From Dryocosmus kuriphilus (Eukaryota; Arthropoda; Insecta; Hymenoptera; Cynipidae): DNA of 64,000 nucleotides. This document shows, piece after piece, positions 11,078 through 22,208 of this stretch. Under the pieces are notes generated by a model. The model was not told the origin of the DNA. It saw nothing but the letters and a program-made list of their open reading frames with translations, and made no database searches. Where the stretch lies: contig CM076195.1 in assembly GCA_038277395.1 (NCBI GenBank), positions 158,629,911 through 158,693,910 of the forward strand, read 5' to 3'. Position 1 is the stretch's first letter. Each line of letters opens with the position of its first letter. The position numbers and the translations under genes were made by a program.

Positions 11078-11140
11078 CTTGTCAGTACTTAATCCTTGTG
11101 AGGATGGCTTGGTACGTTCTGTACCTTGCCTCCATAAAAT

Positions 11141-11538
11141 ATTTTCTAGTTTTCAAGTTAGAATTTTGAAAAAATGTACTCAATGATTACTCATCATATA
11201 ATCTTTGATATCTTTCCAGAATTTAGTTTTTCAATGTATTTTATTATATTTATTTTTATTCGAATCTTTTTGAAATCCTAACCGATCTAACCTGTTTCAC
11301 AAATTAAAAAAATTTTGTTTAACCATTTTTGACTTTTAACCGTTTTTACACACATAAAATCTACACTTCACGAAATTTTGAGCCATGAAGTCACTCCAGA
11401 ACTTGTTCGACGTTTGTTTTAATGACGATTTTCTAAAGGATTTCTCTTTTTTGGAATTTTTAAAACAATTATAGCAATATATCTCCAATTGTACTTCTTT
11501 AATAGATTTTTCATGAAATTTGTATCTGATGAGGTCGC
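11141..11538. other. AT-rich spacer, no gene seen
   Basis: Between PLE-B and the piggyBac remnant. Contains phrases such as CTACACTTCACGAAATTTTG typical of dispersed repeats but no recognisable element ends or ORFs. Confidence 0.4.
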
Positions 11539-11966
11539 TTAACCCTTATGTAGGCAATCAACTTTCTTCACGTTGTTGGGCAACCGGGTACCCAGGTACC
11601 CACCTCTCATTTTGTTTTTCTTCAGTACGAATATGATTAAAATCATCTTAAATTGATATACCTTGTATTCCTAAAGAAATGGCTGCTAATAAATCTAGAG
11701 CCCAATGTACATCTCTCTTCGGTTTTCATGAGCGCAATGTTACTATTTGCTCATGCGTGCCGAAAAAAAAATAAATATGTAATCTTACTGTCTACTGTGC
11801 ACTCTGATTCTGCTGTAAATGACGATGAGCAAAAGAAACCGCACATGATGACTTATTATAATAAGTAAAAAGCTGGGGTTGATATAATGGATCAGGTGGT
11901 AGACCGATATACCACTCAGAGACGCAAACTGTTAGAAATTTTCGGAAAATTCCAACACATTTAAGA
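11539..11966 (+). pseudogene. piggyBac remnant: left end plus transposase fragment
   Basis: A TTAA at 11539-11542 is followed by CCCTTATGTAGGCAA, which looks like a piggyBac terminus beside its TTAA target. From about 11660 a fragment of the transposase is readable: MAANKSRAQCTSLFGF, CSCVPKKNKYVILLSTVHSD, KPHMMTYYNK, then after a TAA GVDIMDQVVDRYTTQRRK. These match the KKNKxVxLLSxxH and GVDxxDxxVxxY blocks of the DDE_Tnp_1_7 family. The first half of the transposase is missing (internal deletion) and the downstream end is cut by the hAT at 11975; no matching right terminus was found after 15006. Confidence 0.75.
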
Positions 11967-11974
11967 TACTGAAG

Positions 11975-14900
11975 TAGAGATGGGCGCGGGAGTGATTTTT
12001 GACTCCCGCTGTCGCCCGCTCACGACACCAAAATTACGCTCACGCCCAATCACGCCTGTATTTCATGAGATTATGAAAAACTCATGCCCAATCACGCCCG
12101 TTAACTCACGCATAATCACGCTATATCCCGCAAACTAATTTTTTTATATACAAAAACCATGCAAAGAAAATTATTGAAATAATTTTAAAATTTATTTATT
12201 TATTAAAATTATAAATGGAAAATGATCTTTTATTACTCAAAACATACAAAATTTTTATGCAAAAATAATAGCTGGTTAACATTTTCACTTAGGAGGCGTG
12301 TTCGCCTGTCTTCTAAAATCCGTCCAGAGGTAGAAAACACCCTTTCACTAGCTGCAGAACTTGCGGGAATGTTTAAAACTTGTCTGGAAAGAATTTTTAG
12401 CACTGGTAAACCATTTGCGTTTTTCCAGAACTCTAAAACATCACATTCGTCAACACTTTTGTTAGTATACTTCTGAATCTCAAAATCAATTGCATTTTCT
12501 TTCTCATTGCGTTTATCTTTAAATTCGTCGAATAATTTTTTACTGTAAGAATTAGTAGCTGTTGAAGTACGTGTACTCGTACTAGCAATCAAATCCTGTG
12601 ATTCCGGAACGCTTGATCTCGATTTATTTTCTTTGTTTTGTAAAATTTGTTCTAGCATAGCTTTAACCGTAGCAAGTAATTGAATACGTTGCTCTTCTGA
12701 CAAAAATTGTAATTTTTCATATGGTAGATTCAGAAATACACCCACCAGATGAATAGTTGTAGGTTGAAATCTTCTATTTAAAGCAATTTTTGTATAATTG
12801 TTTAGTTCTTGTATGACTGCAGAATCTGATGGGCTTTCAGAACATACATTTAGAAGATTTGCAGACCACACACTGAATTCTTGAATTGTCGGTGCATTTT
12901 CTGAACTTAATTTCTCAGAACAACACTTGAAATGCTTCAAAAACTCTAAAACTTGTTGCAGTAAATTAAAATTAATTTCAGCCATTCGATGTAATTCATT
13001 TCTTTCTATCAATAGAGTTTGTATCTCTTTAAAAATGTCATGTATGCTTTCCAGCATTATAAAAAATGAATTCCAACGAGTTTTCACGTGTTGTTTCAAA
13101 GTTTTCGTTCAGTTTTCATTAAGTTCTGATTGTTTAAAGAAAGTAACGAGTTTCTTTGCGGCACTAATCAATTCTTGTAATTCTCCAATATTTCTCTTTT
13201 GCAAAACATCTTCCATCGCCAAACTTAGGTTATGACAAGCACAAGATAATCGTTTGTACCTTCTAAACGCAGAAACAACGTTTGATCCATTATCCGTTAC
13301 AATTACGCTGTGATTTAATTTATCTTCAATTTTAAAGTCCATTAATATGTCGTCAACAAAATCACGAATGTTTTCACCTGTTTTTGATTCTGGTAGAAAT
13401 TCTCGGTTTCCTAAAATATTTACTTTTAAATTAAAAGTGTCATCTATGTAATGTGCAGTTAATGTCAAGAAACTCCGTTTTGTGTGATCATCTGTCCACA
13501 TATCTGTGGTAAACGCAAGATCATTTTGAGATAAAACAATTTCTAACTCATTTTTAATTCTGTCGTATTCTGATGGCATTACAGTTCTTGCTAGAGTTCT
13601 TCTAGATACTAAAACATCTTCAATCTTTTTGAAAACCATAGTCAGCGCCAATTTTTATTAGAGATTGTGCTGGATCCATAAAACCTTTTCCTAAAATATA
13701 AAAATTTACAATAATATACTTGTAATTCATTTCAATCTAAAGTGCTCAAGGTATCTTTCAAATTAATAAAATGTCTAACTTTTTACAAAAGATAACATTA
13801 TTATAATCTGTAATGTATGAAAACAGAAAAACAAGAAACTTGTTTGCAAATTTATATAGTGTAGGAATGCGTAAATTGGTGATATTTTTAATGTAAATAT
13901 TAAAGTACTTTTTGAAAATCAATCATATTATTATCCATTGATTCAGATTTTCTTATTTAATTACTTATCCCAAGTAAAAAAAGGTAAATTTATTGATTTG
14001 TTTTAAATTAAGTTGTAAATATATTTACAGGTAGAAAAGAATGCTTACCTTCTGTAGTACTGATGGGTCTTAAATCTTTAGTTATAAAACCAAGTTGCTT
14101 AACTTTAATTTCATTTTTTACTTTTTAGGCAACTTTTGTGGGATAAATTTATCTAAAAGCGATTGTTCATTACTTTTGCTGTTTGAAGGCTGTTTTATAC
14201 CAGAAGCGGCAGGAAAACGTTGACTGTAACATTTACGTCTTAACAAACTACTGGTTCCACCGCTTGCAGAATAAGCAACAATATTATTGCAAGAATTACA
14301 CCTAGCGAAGTCTTGCAAATTGCCTTTAAATTCAACTTGTTTAAAGTTATCCCAAACATCACTCTTTATTTTGCTAGGAGTTACAAATGTGTATCTATTA
14401 TGAAGAGGATGTTTTCTCAAATCCGCTTCAATGTCCAATTTCCTTCTTTTAGCAGCACCAACACTATTTGACGTTAACATTCTTGTTAAATCCAACAAAT
14501 TTCAAGCAATATCAAGCTTACAATGCGTGTGAAATAAATAGGTTATGTAGATTAGGTTATGATTGTGGACTAACGTGCTAACTGCTAACGTACATCAGAG
14601 ATAGGAAAGTGAAAATAACTTAAAGGTTTCGACGTTGCAGTCACATGCTAGTAGAACTGACCAATCAGAGAATGTGTTCGAAAACTGCAATCATCTGATT
14701 GGTTACGTCTATTCTTCGATTCAACTATTCTACCACTACGTAATTTACGTAAAAAATTTATTTCCCTTCTTTTGTATCTCATGCTTCATGTGTTTTCTCA
14801 GAGTACATTTTTGACACAAATATTTATGCATAGGTGAATTCACCGTGAGTAAGCGTGATTCGTCGTGACCCATGTTAATTCTCGCTCACGCCCAATCACG

Positions 14901-14998
14901 ACCTGCTTAGGGACTTTTCTTACTCACGTGTCCACTCCCGTAAAATCCCGCATGACCCGATGGGTCCCGTCAAAAAGCCCGTCACGCGCCCATCTCTA
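11975..14998 (-). mobile_element. hAT transposon 2, complete ends, perfect 8-bp target duplication
   Basis: Ends TAGAGATGGGCGCG (left) and the same sequence inverted (CGCGCCCATCTCTA, right), with flanking TACTGAAG at 11967-11974 and 14999-15006, an exact octamer duplication. Subterminal arrays of CCCGCTCACG/CACGCCCAATCACG motifs occur at 12000-12130 and 14820-14980. The transposase is on the reverse strand. It interrupts the piggyBac remnant and is therefore younger. Confidence 0.93.
12233..14498 (-). pseudogene. hAT (BED-finger) transposase of element 2
   Basis: Three blocks in order on the reverse strand. 14498-14118: BED-type finger (SDVWDNFKQVEF, RCNSCNNIVAYSASGGTSSL, LLRRKC). 13651-13109: catalytic core with LAFTTDMWTDDHTKRSFLTL (first Asp) and SVIVTDNGSNVVSAF (second Asp), CACHNLSLAM. 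13099-12233: TRWNSFFIML, an insertion rich in Glu/Ser, and the C-terminal dimerisation region IPASSAASERVFSTSG ending near LLFLHKNF. A single TGA separates the last two blocks (near 13102) and a one-base frameshift near 13635 separates MDPAQSLIKIGADYG from KIEDVLVSRR; a probable intron or gap lies at 13700-14110. Otherwise well preserved. Confidence 0.88.
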
Positions 14999-15006
14999 TA
15001 CTGAAG

Positions 15007-15880
15007 TAACTGAAATTTACGAAATTAGGTTGTTGAAATCGAAATTCAGTAACTTTTACAGTAAATTTACTCAATTTTACTTAAACTTCAGAAACGGGAT
15101 CTGAAAATTATAATAAATAGTTTCGTAAAATTCCTAAATGGCAACAGAAATATAAGTTATTGTAACCGAAAAAAGTCCCTCCCTTGTGATCACATGACCT
15201 TGTAGTTGGTGGGGGGGCTTAGGGGTCTAATCGGACGAGCGACCTAGAGTAGGTGAACCAGAGGGACTGTATCGCGAGGTACGGCTGCTCTGGGGAACTG
15301 GGGGTTTCTGGTCTGCGGGACCCTGATCAAGAAGCGATCCTTTCAGGGGGTAATGGCAAAGCCTCCTGGAATATCAGGGCGCGAGTCCTCATGCTCCCAA
15401 GCTATGATCTGATCACCCTGTCGAAAGCTGAATGACACCAGGGTTACCAAATCCTTGAATGCTCCGGTTTGCCCCCTCAATTGAGACGGGCATGGCGGAG
15501 TTTAAAGGAGGTGTCGAAACGGAGACTTAGGGATACCAAGACGAATCCCTTAGTATTCAGACCCTCTCCCTGAAAGCGGGGCTCCGCAGAGAGCAGTCCT
15601 TTCAATCCCCAGCTTCTCACGTGGGGCTGAAGGTGGCGAACACAGAAAACAAAACAAAATAAATGAGCATCTCGCTGGGGATCTTCGTCTAACTCATCGC
15701 GAATGGGGGACGGCCCTAATGAGGACGGCCCTTCAGCAATGAGGAAAACAACAGTTGTAGATAGCAGTACCTCAATTGTTGAAAATAAATGGAAAGGCAC
15801 AATGGACTTAGTCTGAGCGCCAGCGGGAGGGGTTTTAGTCGGTAAGAATCAGACACGACCCGAAAAGGGTCTCTTATGAA
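15007..15880 (+). other. GC-rich block, possible 5' end of a LINE
   Basis: After about 170 bases of AT-rich DNA, 15180-15850 becomes strongly GC-rich with runs such as GGTGGGGGGGCTTAGGGG and a repeated GGACGGCCCT pair at 15707-15735. At 15738 an ATG opens a 25-codon frame (MRKTTVVDSSTSIVENKWKG) closed by TGA. Structured GC-rich leaders of this kind occur at LINE 5' ends, sometimes as HDV-like ribozymes, but I cannot fold or match it here. Unrecognised otherwise. Confidence 0.3.
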
Positions 15881-16930
15881 AGATTTCCCCTCCTCCAACC
15901 ACAAAAACAACGAAAAAAGTGCGCAGTTGCGTGCGCACTTGTCGCTTCTCGAGCGCGTTCGTATTTGCGGTTGGCACGAACTACAGAGGCGCTGCAATTG
16001 CAACTATCTGATTGGTCGGATTGCGTCACATGGTCTGAAAGCAGGCTCGTTTTTAATGTTTACAAGTAGACTCGTAATTGATAACGTTTAGTATTGATAA
16101 AAAGTGATGTCCCGCTTAAAAGCAGTGTGAAATATATTGTTTAAATGTTGAATTATAGTAACGGTCAGTATTCAGATATATATACAATGGTAGAGTAGCA
16201 AAAGAGGAATGTTGTGAAGATGCGTATAGGTTAGATTCTGGTGTCACATTTAAAAGAGAAAACAATATTATTGCTTTGTCATTAATTATTAATCCTAATC
16301 GTGTAAATTGTTTGTATAAAACGAGGAAAATGATTTTTCTATTGTTGTAATCAATTTAGAAAAATAGGGAAGCAGTTTTCAAAGCATATGTGAAATGTGG
16401 AGCTAGTTGATTGTGAAACAAAGAAAGACGTATTTCCATATGATTTTACAAACAATGTACAGTTTTTTAAAACAACTTACAACATTATTAATAATAATTG
16501 TGGACAGGACGTTATTAATGATCCAATTATCATTTTTTAACGTATGACACACCAAACGAACCTATAAGCATGATGCACAATTTATTTTATTGCTGCTCTG
16601 CATATGAATATTACAACATGAATACTTACCGCTATCATAATACAACACTCAAACAATATATTATACTCAGCGTTTACGCAGGTCACCACTTTTTATAAAA
16701 ATTAAACGTAAAATTAGAGTAATCAGACTGTATTTTACATGATAAATGAACATGACGAGCCTGCACATAGAGCTTTGTTAAGTGGCCACCAGGCTTCGCA
16801 TTTTCGTGCCCACCGCGAATAGCAGACCGTATTGTGATTCAAAGTATCATGCAACAAGATGGCGCTAAAGGGGAGTGCAGAAAGGTAAACAGAGAACAGC
16901 TGACAGTGTCTGCAAGCGAAAAAACTGCCA
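15881..16930. other. Non-coding, promoter-like in part
   Basis: 15920-16040 contains GTGCGCAGTTGCGTGCGCAC-like inverted sequence and an ATTGG box; 16780-16920 is moderately GC-rich and lies just upstream of the THAP exon. No ORF with recognisable content. Confidence 0.3.
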
Positions 16931-17163
16931 AGTGAGGTGTTGCGTAGCTAAGTGTTGAAGTATTGCTATGAAAAATGAAGACGTGCGGTTCTATAAACTT
17001 CCAAAAAGAGGCGCTTGTTTTTTAAGGGCTGAAAATGTATTTGGAAATTTCGAGAATGTAGATAAGCTGAAATGCTGGTTAAGAGCTTTGAGAATAGGAA
17101 ATAAACAGTTGAGTATGAAAGTATGCTCACTACATTTCAAGCCAGATGATTTCACTAAGGCAT
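16931..17163 (+). pseudogene. THAP-type zinc-finger exon
   Basis: Reads RCCVAKC, an in-frame TGA at 16956-16958, then EDVRFYKLPKRG, KCWLRALRIGNKQLSMKVCS and LHFKPDDFTKA. This gives the C2CH THAP signature: CxxxC at the start, the conserved P in KLPK, W in CWLRAL, C-x2-H in VCSLHF and the closing F. THAP domains bind DNA and are typical of P-element-type and other DNA-transposon proteins and their domesticated relatives. The exon ends at a donor (GTAAGT, 17164). What follows it is not identified; the coding pieces at 18361 and 20116 are on the same strand but a link is unproven. Confidence 0.7.
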
Positions 17164-18360
17164 GTAAGTGGTGTTTAGGTTACGGCTGTTTGTTTATTCT
17201 CCATTCAAGCCTGAAGTCGATACACATTTCGCAGTTAACCTCACTTCAGCATTTGAAAGCGTCGTTTTTCTGCAAGAATGAATGTGGCCTGCTCTGACAG
17301 CCCTTTCACCTGCTTTATAATTTTGTTTGGCAGGATTATAGTTGGTCGAACGACAAATTTCTTCTTGCGTTAAAATCATTTTATTAAAAAATATCCGGAA
17401 AGCCCTATGTTGCAATGTTTATTTACACTCCTCTTTAGCGTCATGTTGTATTCTCCATTATAGTATGTGGTATGTCCTATATATTAATGGATTAAACTGT
17501 TATTATACCCGTGTGGAAATTATTTCTGGCAGACTAGAATCATGCTAGCGCCAGGACTGGATTATTATTCATGGCGGTCTATTCACATCAAACTAGCTTG
17601 GTGTTCTTTTGGCGCTACCTCGAATTTCTAGACAACTAGCGCCATCACGCAGTTGTATCTAAATCCATTAAAGTCTCTAGCTAAGAATTCGACATTGTCT
17701 TAACATAAAAGTTCTGTCTAGATTTTAGCCTGCCTCTATAAAATAGTACGATTCGAACTTATAAAAAATAGACATTGCTAAGGATGAAAATTGAGAATTA
17801 AAAGATAATAAATTATATTACTTTGAAACTTATTGTTTTAGATATATGCTGTATCTGTTCAATTTTCAATCGTCAGTTTTTCTATGTATTAAATAGTATA
17901 CGTTGCTGCAACAGAACATGTAGTTAATCAAGAAATAAAGTTGCCTATATGTGTCAGTGATTATTTTCTGATATCAGCGACTATTTAATCAATTATATAC
18001 TAGGCAAGTAATCATAATAAATTTAATAATAAACAGTGCATGATATATATGTATAAATATGTTCAGTAATCCTTAAAATTAGTAAACGTCATACGGCGTT
18101 TTGAGGTTATAAGGACGTTCTTATTTCTTAACCTCAAAATCATTAATTCACTAAATGATGAAAAACATTTAAATACTTTATTATTAACTCCTTTACATTC
18201 TAGAAGTATTATTATTTGTAACACAAGTTTAAAGTTTTTTTATTTTACTCTAATGGGACATGTATATTGTGCAGAAAATGTAATAAAGTATTTTGTATGT
18301 AAATAGCATTGTATTAGTACTTATGAATGAAATATTTTTATTTTTAAACTGTAAATATAA
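17164..18360. other. AT-rich, no gene seen
   Basis: Intron-like or intergenic. Two GCGCCA-containing patches at 17545-17650 resemble those near 16860 (ATGGCGCTA), hinting at element ends, but no convincing inverted termini could be drawn. Confidence 0.3.
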
Positions 18361-18506
18361 TATGGATCTAAGAAAAAGAAAAAATCTCCAAGTAAAAGCC
18401 CCTGCAAGGAAATTCAGGGCTCTTGCTAAAGCTGCAAACCGTCCAAGTTCTTCTACAAGCTCTGTCGGGTCAGAGTCAGAAGATGTTATAAGACGGCATT
18501 TAGATG
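18361..18506 (+). CDS. Putative N-terminal exon of a CACTA-like transposase
   Basis: ATG at 18361 starts a basic, serine-rich segment: MDLRKRKNLQVKAPARKFRA, then KAANRPSSSTSSVGSESEDV, ending at a weak donor (G|GTAAAA, 18507). Similar basic/serine N-termini precede the acidic region found at 20116 in animal CACTA/EnSpm-like transposases. The 1.6 kb between the two pieces holds a dispersed repeat, which would lie in the intron. Link inferred from order, strand and composition only. Confidence 0.4.
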
Positions 18507-18689
18507 GTAAAAAAAAAAAGTTTTTGGGTAGATATTTCATTTTAAATGAAATAAAATATTTATTTCCGTGCTTTCTTCATTCATAGGACATTTAGAAAAC
18601 GCTTTTTTTTAGAAAATGATTTGACATAAAATTTTGCTAATTATACTTTACATTGCTGATTAAGTTCCACTGGGGAATTTTCATTACTT

Positions 18690-19960
18690 TCTGAAATCCC
18701 AAATGTTCTAGAGGTTGTTTTTTACATTCTGATCTCAATGTGAAGGTATTAGTTTTATGTGAAAACTGAGTTTCGCGGATTTCATGAAATGTCGATGTTT
18801 CATGACCCCCTGAATCCGAAAAAAACATGTTTTACGTTGGTGTCTGTCTGTCGTTGTCGTCGTCGTCGTCGTAGTCTGTGAACACGATAACTTTCGAAGG
18901 ACTAATCGGATTGGAATGCGCTTTGGTACACTTCTTTAAGGGGTAAAAAGAAAGGACGAGTTCGTCAACCAGCGGTTTTTGACCAACGGTTATGGTTTTA
19001 TCCATCAAAAATGGTTTTCACAAAATCAAAAAATCCATTTTCCGGCTAAACTATGAGAGATAAAAAAAATGTAAGCAAGTAAAATTGTTCACCTCAAAAA
19101 AATCTACAAATCTTGCCTTAACCGTTTTTTTGATAAAATGAACGGTTTTTGTTTTAATCAAGAAAACGCTATTAAAATTAAAAAACTCTGGTTTCCCGCC
19201 AAAATATTCAAGATAAAGAAAAATGGTAAGATACAAGGTTGTTCAATTTAAAAAGATCTACAAATTTTGTTTAAACCATTTTTTGATAAAATACACGGTT
19301 TTTGTTTTAATCGATAAAGCGTTATTAAAAATAAAAAATTTCAAATTGCCCGCCAAACTATGCAATATACGATTAAATTATAATAAACAACGGTGTTCAT
19401 CTTAAAAAGGTTTGCAAATCTATTCTCTATCATTTTTTTGAGCAGACGCGTAGTTTTTGAGTTATTCGTGAAATATTTTATGAAATATAAAGAAAACCAC
19501 TTTTCAGCAAAACTATGCAAGATATGAGAAAATATTAACAAGCAGAATTGTTCACCTTGGAAAGAGCTACAAAATTTATTTATAAGACTCATTGTTTTAC
19601 TTTTAAGAATCGAAATCCTGTATTGTGAAAATTTGGAAAATCATTAAAAAACTTTACCAACCTACAATGTGTTTTAAAAAAATGTAATTATCGAGCGCGA
19701 AGCGCGAGTATCATGATGAGAATGTATTCCTTAAGGGCGATAGAGCCTTAAATAAAATAATTCCTTTTGTAATTTTTAATTTAAAGAATTATAAGATCTA
19801 TAAACACCGAGCGCGTAGCGCGTGGTGAATAATCTATCGAGCGCGAAGCGCGACTCAAATGCCGAGCGCGAAGCGCGAGTGCCAATAGACGCGCGCCCCT
19901 AGGCTCGCTCATACTTCGCGGAGCGAAGGGAAATATTTTTACCAGTATGCAATGTGGGTT
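18690..19960. repeat. Dispersed repeat with GAGCGCGAAGCGCGAG hairpins
   Basis: The block opens with GTATTAGTTTTATGTGAAAA and a TTTCATGAAAT...CCCTGAATCCGAAAA segment and continues as about four loosely repeated units of TTTTTGTTTTAATC, CAAAACTATG and GATCTACAAATTTT. Other copies are at 35540-36050 and 57850-58330. The right part (19690-19930) has at least four GC-rich hairpins of the form GAGCGCGAAGCGCGAG in otherwise AT-rich DNA, plus a (GTC)n run at 18850-18875. No ORF. Non-autonomous element of unknown class. Confidence 0.6.
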
Positions 19961-20115
19961 GTATCAATTTATTTTTATACTTAACAAGGGTAATTGTAAT
20001 AACATTTCAAATTACTTGATTAGGATTTTAACATTTAATAATGAAATTACCATAAATTAGTATTTATAAATTAATCGGAGACTCTTTATTAAAATAATTT
20101 TTTTTGTTAAGCAAG

Positions 20116-21400
20116 TGCAATACTGGAAGACCCTGTGATTGGCCATGGAGGTGAATTTGATGATACTGAATCTGAAATTGAGGGTAGAAATGCTGGACGT
20201 GGGGAATCCGTTTTTGGAAATGCAAGAGTTGAACATGAGTCTCGAGAAAGCGATAGTGATCATTATTCTCCTAATACGAACGCAGAAAGTGAGGAAACGG
20301 ATGCAAATATTTCCCAAGAAGAGAGTTCTGACAGTGAAGAAATCTTAGTTAATTCTTCTGATGATGGTGAAGAAATAGATGATGAGGTCAATCAAGATTA
20401 CGCAACTATCCAACTTCTCCGTGTGTGGGCCATAAATGGAAAGATCGAACAAGCCCGGGTAGATGAATTATTAGAAATTTTAAGACAACAATTACTGCCG
20501 GATTTGCCTAAGTCAGCAAAAACTTTCATTTTAACTTCAAGCGCCAGATACACAATTGAAGATATGGAAGACTGTACGGGGAATCCAGGAGAATTTGTGT
20601 ATTTTGGTTTAAAAAGTGACTTAGAAGCTTGTATCGATCCGGAAGTACACCCACATGACTTCATTCAATTAAAATTGAGTATAGTGGCTTGCCACTCACA
20701 AAATCAGGAGATCTAGTCTTTTGGCCCCACCTTTGCTTAATTCACTTGAATCTAGATATCTACAATCCGTTTCCAGTATCCATCTTTTGTGGGAAATCTA
20801 AGCCAGCTGGTACTGACGTTTATTTCGCAAAATTTGTAGATAAACTCAATATATTGCTTAGGGAAAGGTGCACAGTAAAAGGTACGAAAAAGGACACAGG
20901 CAGTACATTTTACCCATCAGCAGATTCCCCTGAAAGGTCAGATCAGTCTTTTCGGAATCAGACGCAAACTCTACATCACAATGGACGAACAAAATTACTT
21001 GATATAGTACCCAACATCGACATGATATTTATATTCGTCGAACACTTGTGTTGCCTGGGGATTATGAAAAGGTTGATTGAATGGTGGGTATCTGGCGACT
21101 TGGACGTAAGATTAGGACCTAGAATGCGTGATAATCTTTCAGATCGAATGGAGCTTTTAAAATCTCAGGTTCCCTGTGAATTTCAGAGGAAACCAGCACC
21201 AACTATAAAATATGCAAAATGGAAAGCTACTCAATTCTATTTTTTCTACTTTATTGTGGACCAATTGTCTTCAGAAACATACTTTCGAATCGATTATATA
21301 AACACTTTCTTCTTTTCCACGGAGCTTGCAGAATTTTATGCTCCGATAATTATTATAATTCTTAATTATTTATTTATCGCTTATGTTAATGTTATGTGTT
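20116..21400 (+). pseudogene. Animal CACTA/EnSpm-like transposase remnant
   Basis: An acidic N-terminal region (ESDSDHYSPNTNAESEETD, DSEEILVNSSDDGEEID) leads to RVWAINGKIEQARVDELLEI and LPDLPKSAKTFIL, then after a one-base frameshift near 20687 to GLPLTKSGDLVFWPHL, FPVSIFCGKSKPAG, a break near 20930 that looks like an internal deletion, RSDQSFRNQTQTLHHNG, CLGIMKRLIEWW and PCEFQRKPAPTIKYAKWKAT. The order GLPLxKS...FWP, GxxKP, LGVMKRLL..W and EFxRKP...WKATE is that of the tnp2-like transposases annotated as EnSpm/CACTA in animals. No termini were located. Confidence is moderate, from remembered family motifs. Confidence 0.55.
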
Positions 21401-21420
21401 GCTTTTATAACTTTGTGTAA

Positions 21421-22208
21421 TTGATAACGAGTATTTAACTTTAATCGAGTTTGTTGGAAATATATTTTTTTTTATAGAAGATCAATTTATAAATAAAAAA
21501 ACACCTGAAAATTTAAAAACCCATCTACCATTACAAATTTCGAAAAGAAAAGAATTACTAGAGTTTCTTACTCTACCCTTCCCCAACGCGGGGAAACGTC
21601 TTACCTGGATTTTGTTCAGGACACGTAAGCGGTTCAATAGCCGAGAGGCTTAGTTGTTAGGGAATTATGTAATGCGTTTGGTTAGATTTTAGGAAGTTAA
21701 GTAGGCCTCAGTTAGATTCGAAACGCGCCGCAGCGTTTTCCGATTTGAAATAGTGTTAAAAATTCCAATATACGTTTAAGTGGTTGTTCGTAGGTAGTCG
21801 CGTCTAAGTATAGAAATAAAAAATGATTAAGCAATAATAATAATAAAAATATATATTTTTTCCTTTACAAATCTGTAACCAAGTAAAAATCTTTCCTACT
21901 ACCTAATAAGCGAGTTAACAATTTGAAATAGTAATACTTACTCATTCAAAATTTTTAGCTTGTAATGGAAACAATCCCTTTTACTATTGAAAGCGTGTGG
22001 TATACAATGTGAAATCGTCTACATTATTATTGACAGCAGTAAGACTTACTGTGTGAAATAGTAAATCTCCTCACGAAGTGTGCGACTAACGATGGGAAAT
22101 AGTTTTTACTAGTTTTTCTTGAATGTCGATGCACTAAGCGGAACAGTGCATTCTACTATTTGAGATTGCTCATCCTACGCTTTTAGGTTGTCCGTTTAAA
22201 TAACCTGA
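21421..22208. other. Non-coding stretch, no gene seen
   Basis: Contains a slightly GC-rich part at 21590-21760 and several GAAATAGTAA-like short repeats at 21925-22220 (about six copies of gAAATAGTa). No element ends recognised. Confidence 0.3.

Larger units (their letters stand above)
9690..11140 (-). mobile_element. Penelope-like element B, 5' truncated, with terminal hammerhead-like motif
   Basis: Reverse-strand PLE fragment. Order on its own strand: RT C-terminal region (11077 to 10625), GIY-YIG region (about 10540 to 10219), AT-rich 3' region, then a hammerhead-like motif (9782 to 9741) and terminal sequence to about 9690. RT fingers and palm are absent, so it is 5' truncated as is common for PLEs. 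It differs from element A and from the cluster at 48.7-55.0 kb and so is a separate family, closest to the fragment at 63.5 kb. Confidence 0.75.

Noticed and set aside
20135..20716. Host acidic nuclear protein
   Set aside because: The downstream frame continues, after one missing base, into transposase motifs (GLPLTKS, FWP, GKSKP), so it is the transposase N-terminal region.
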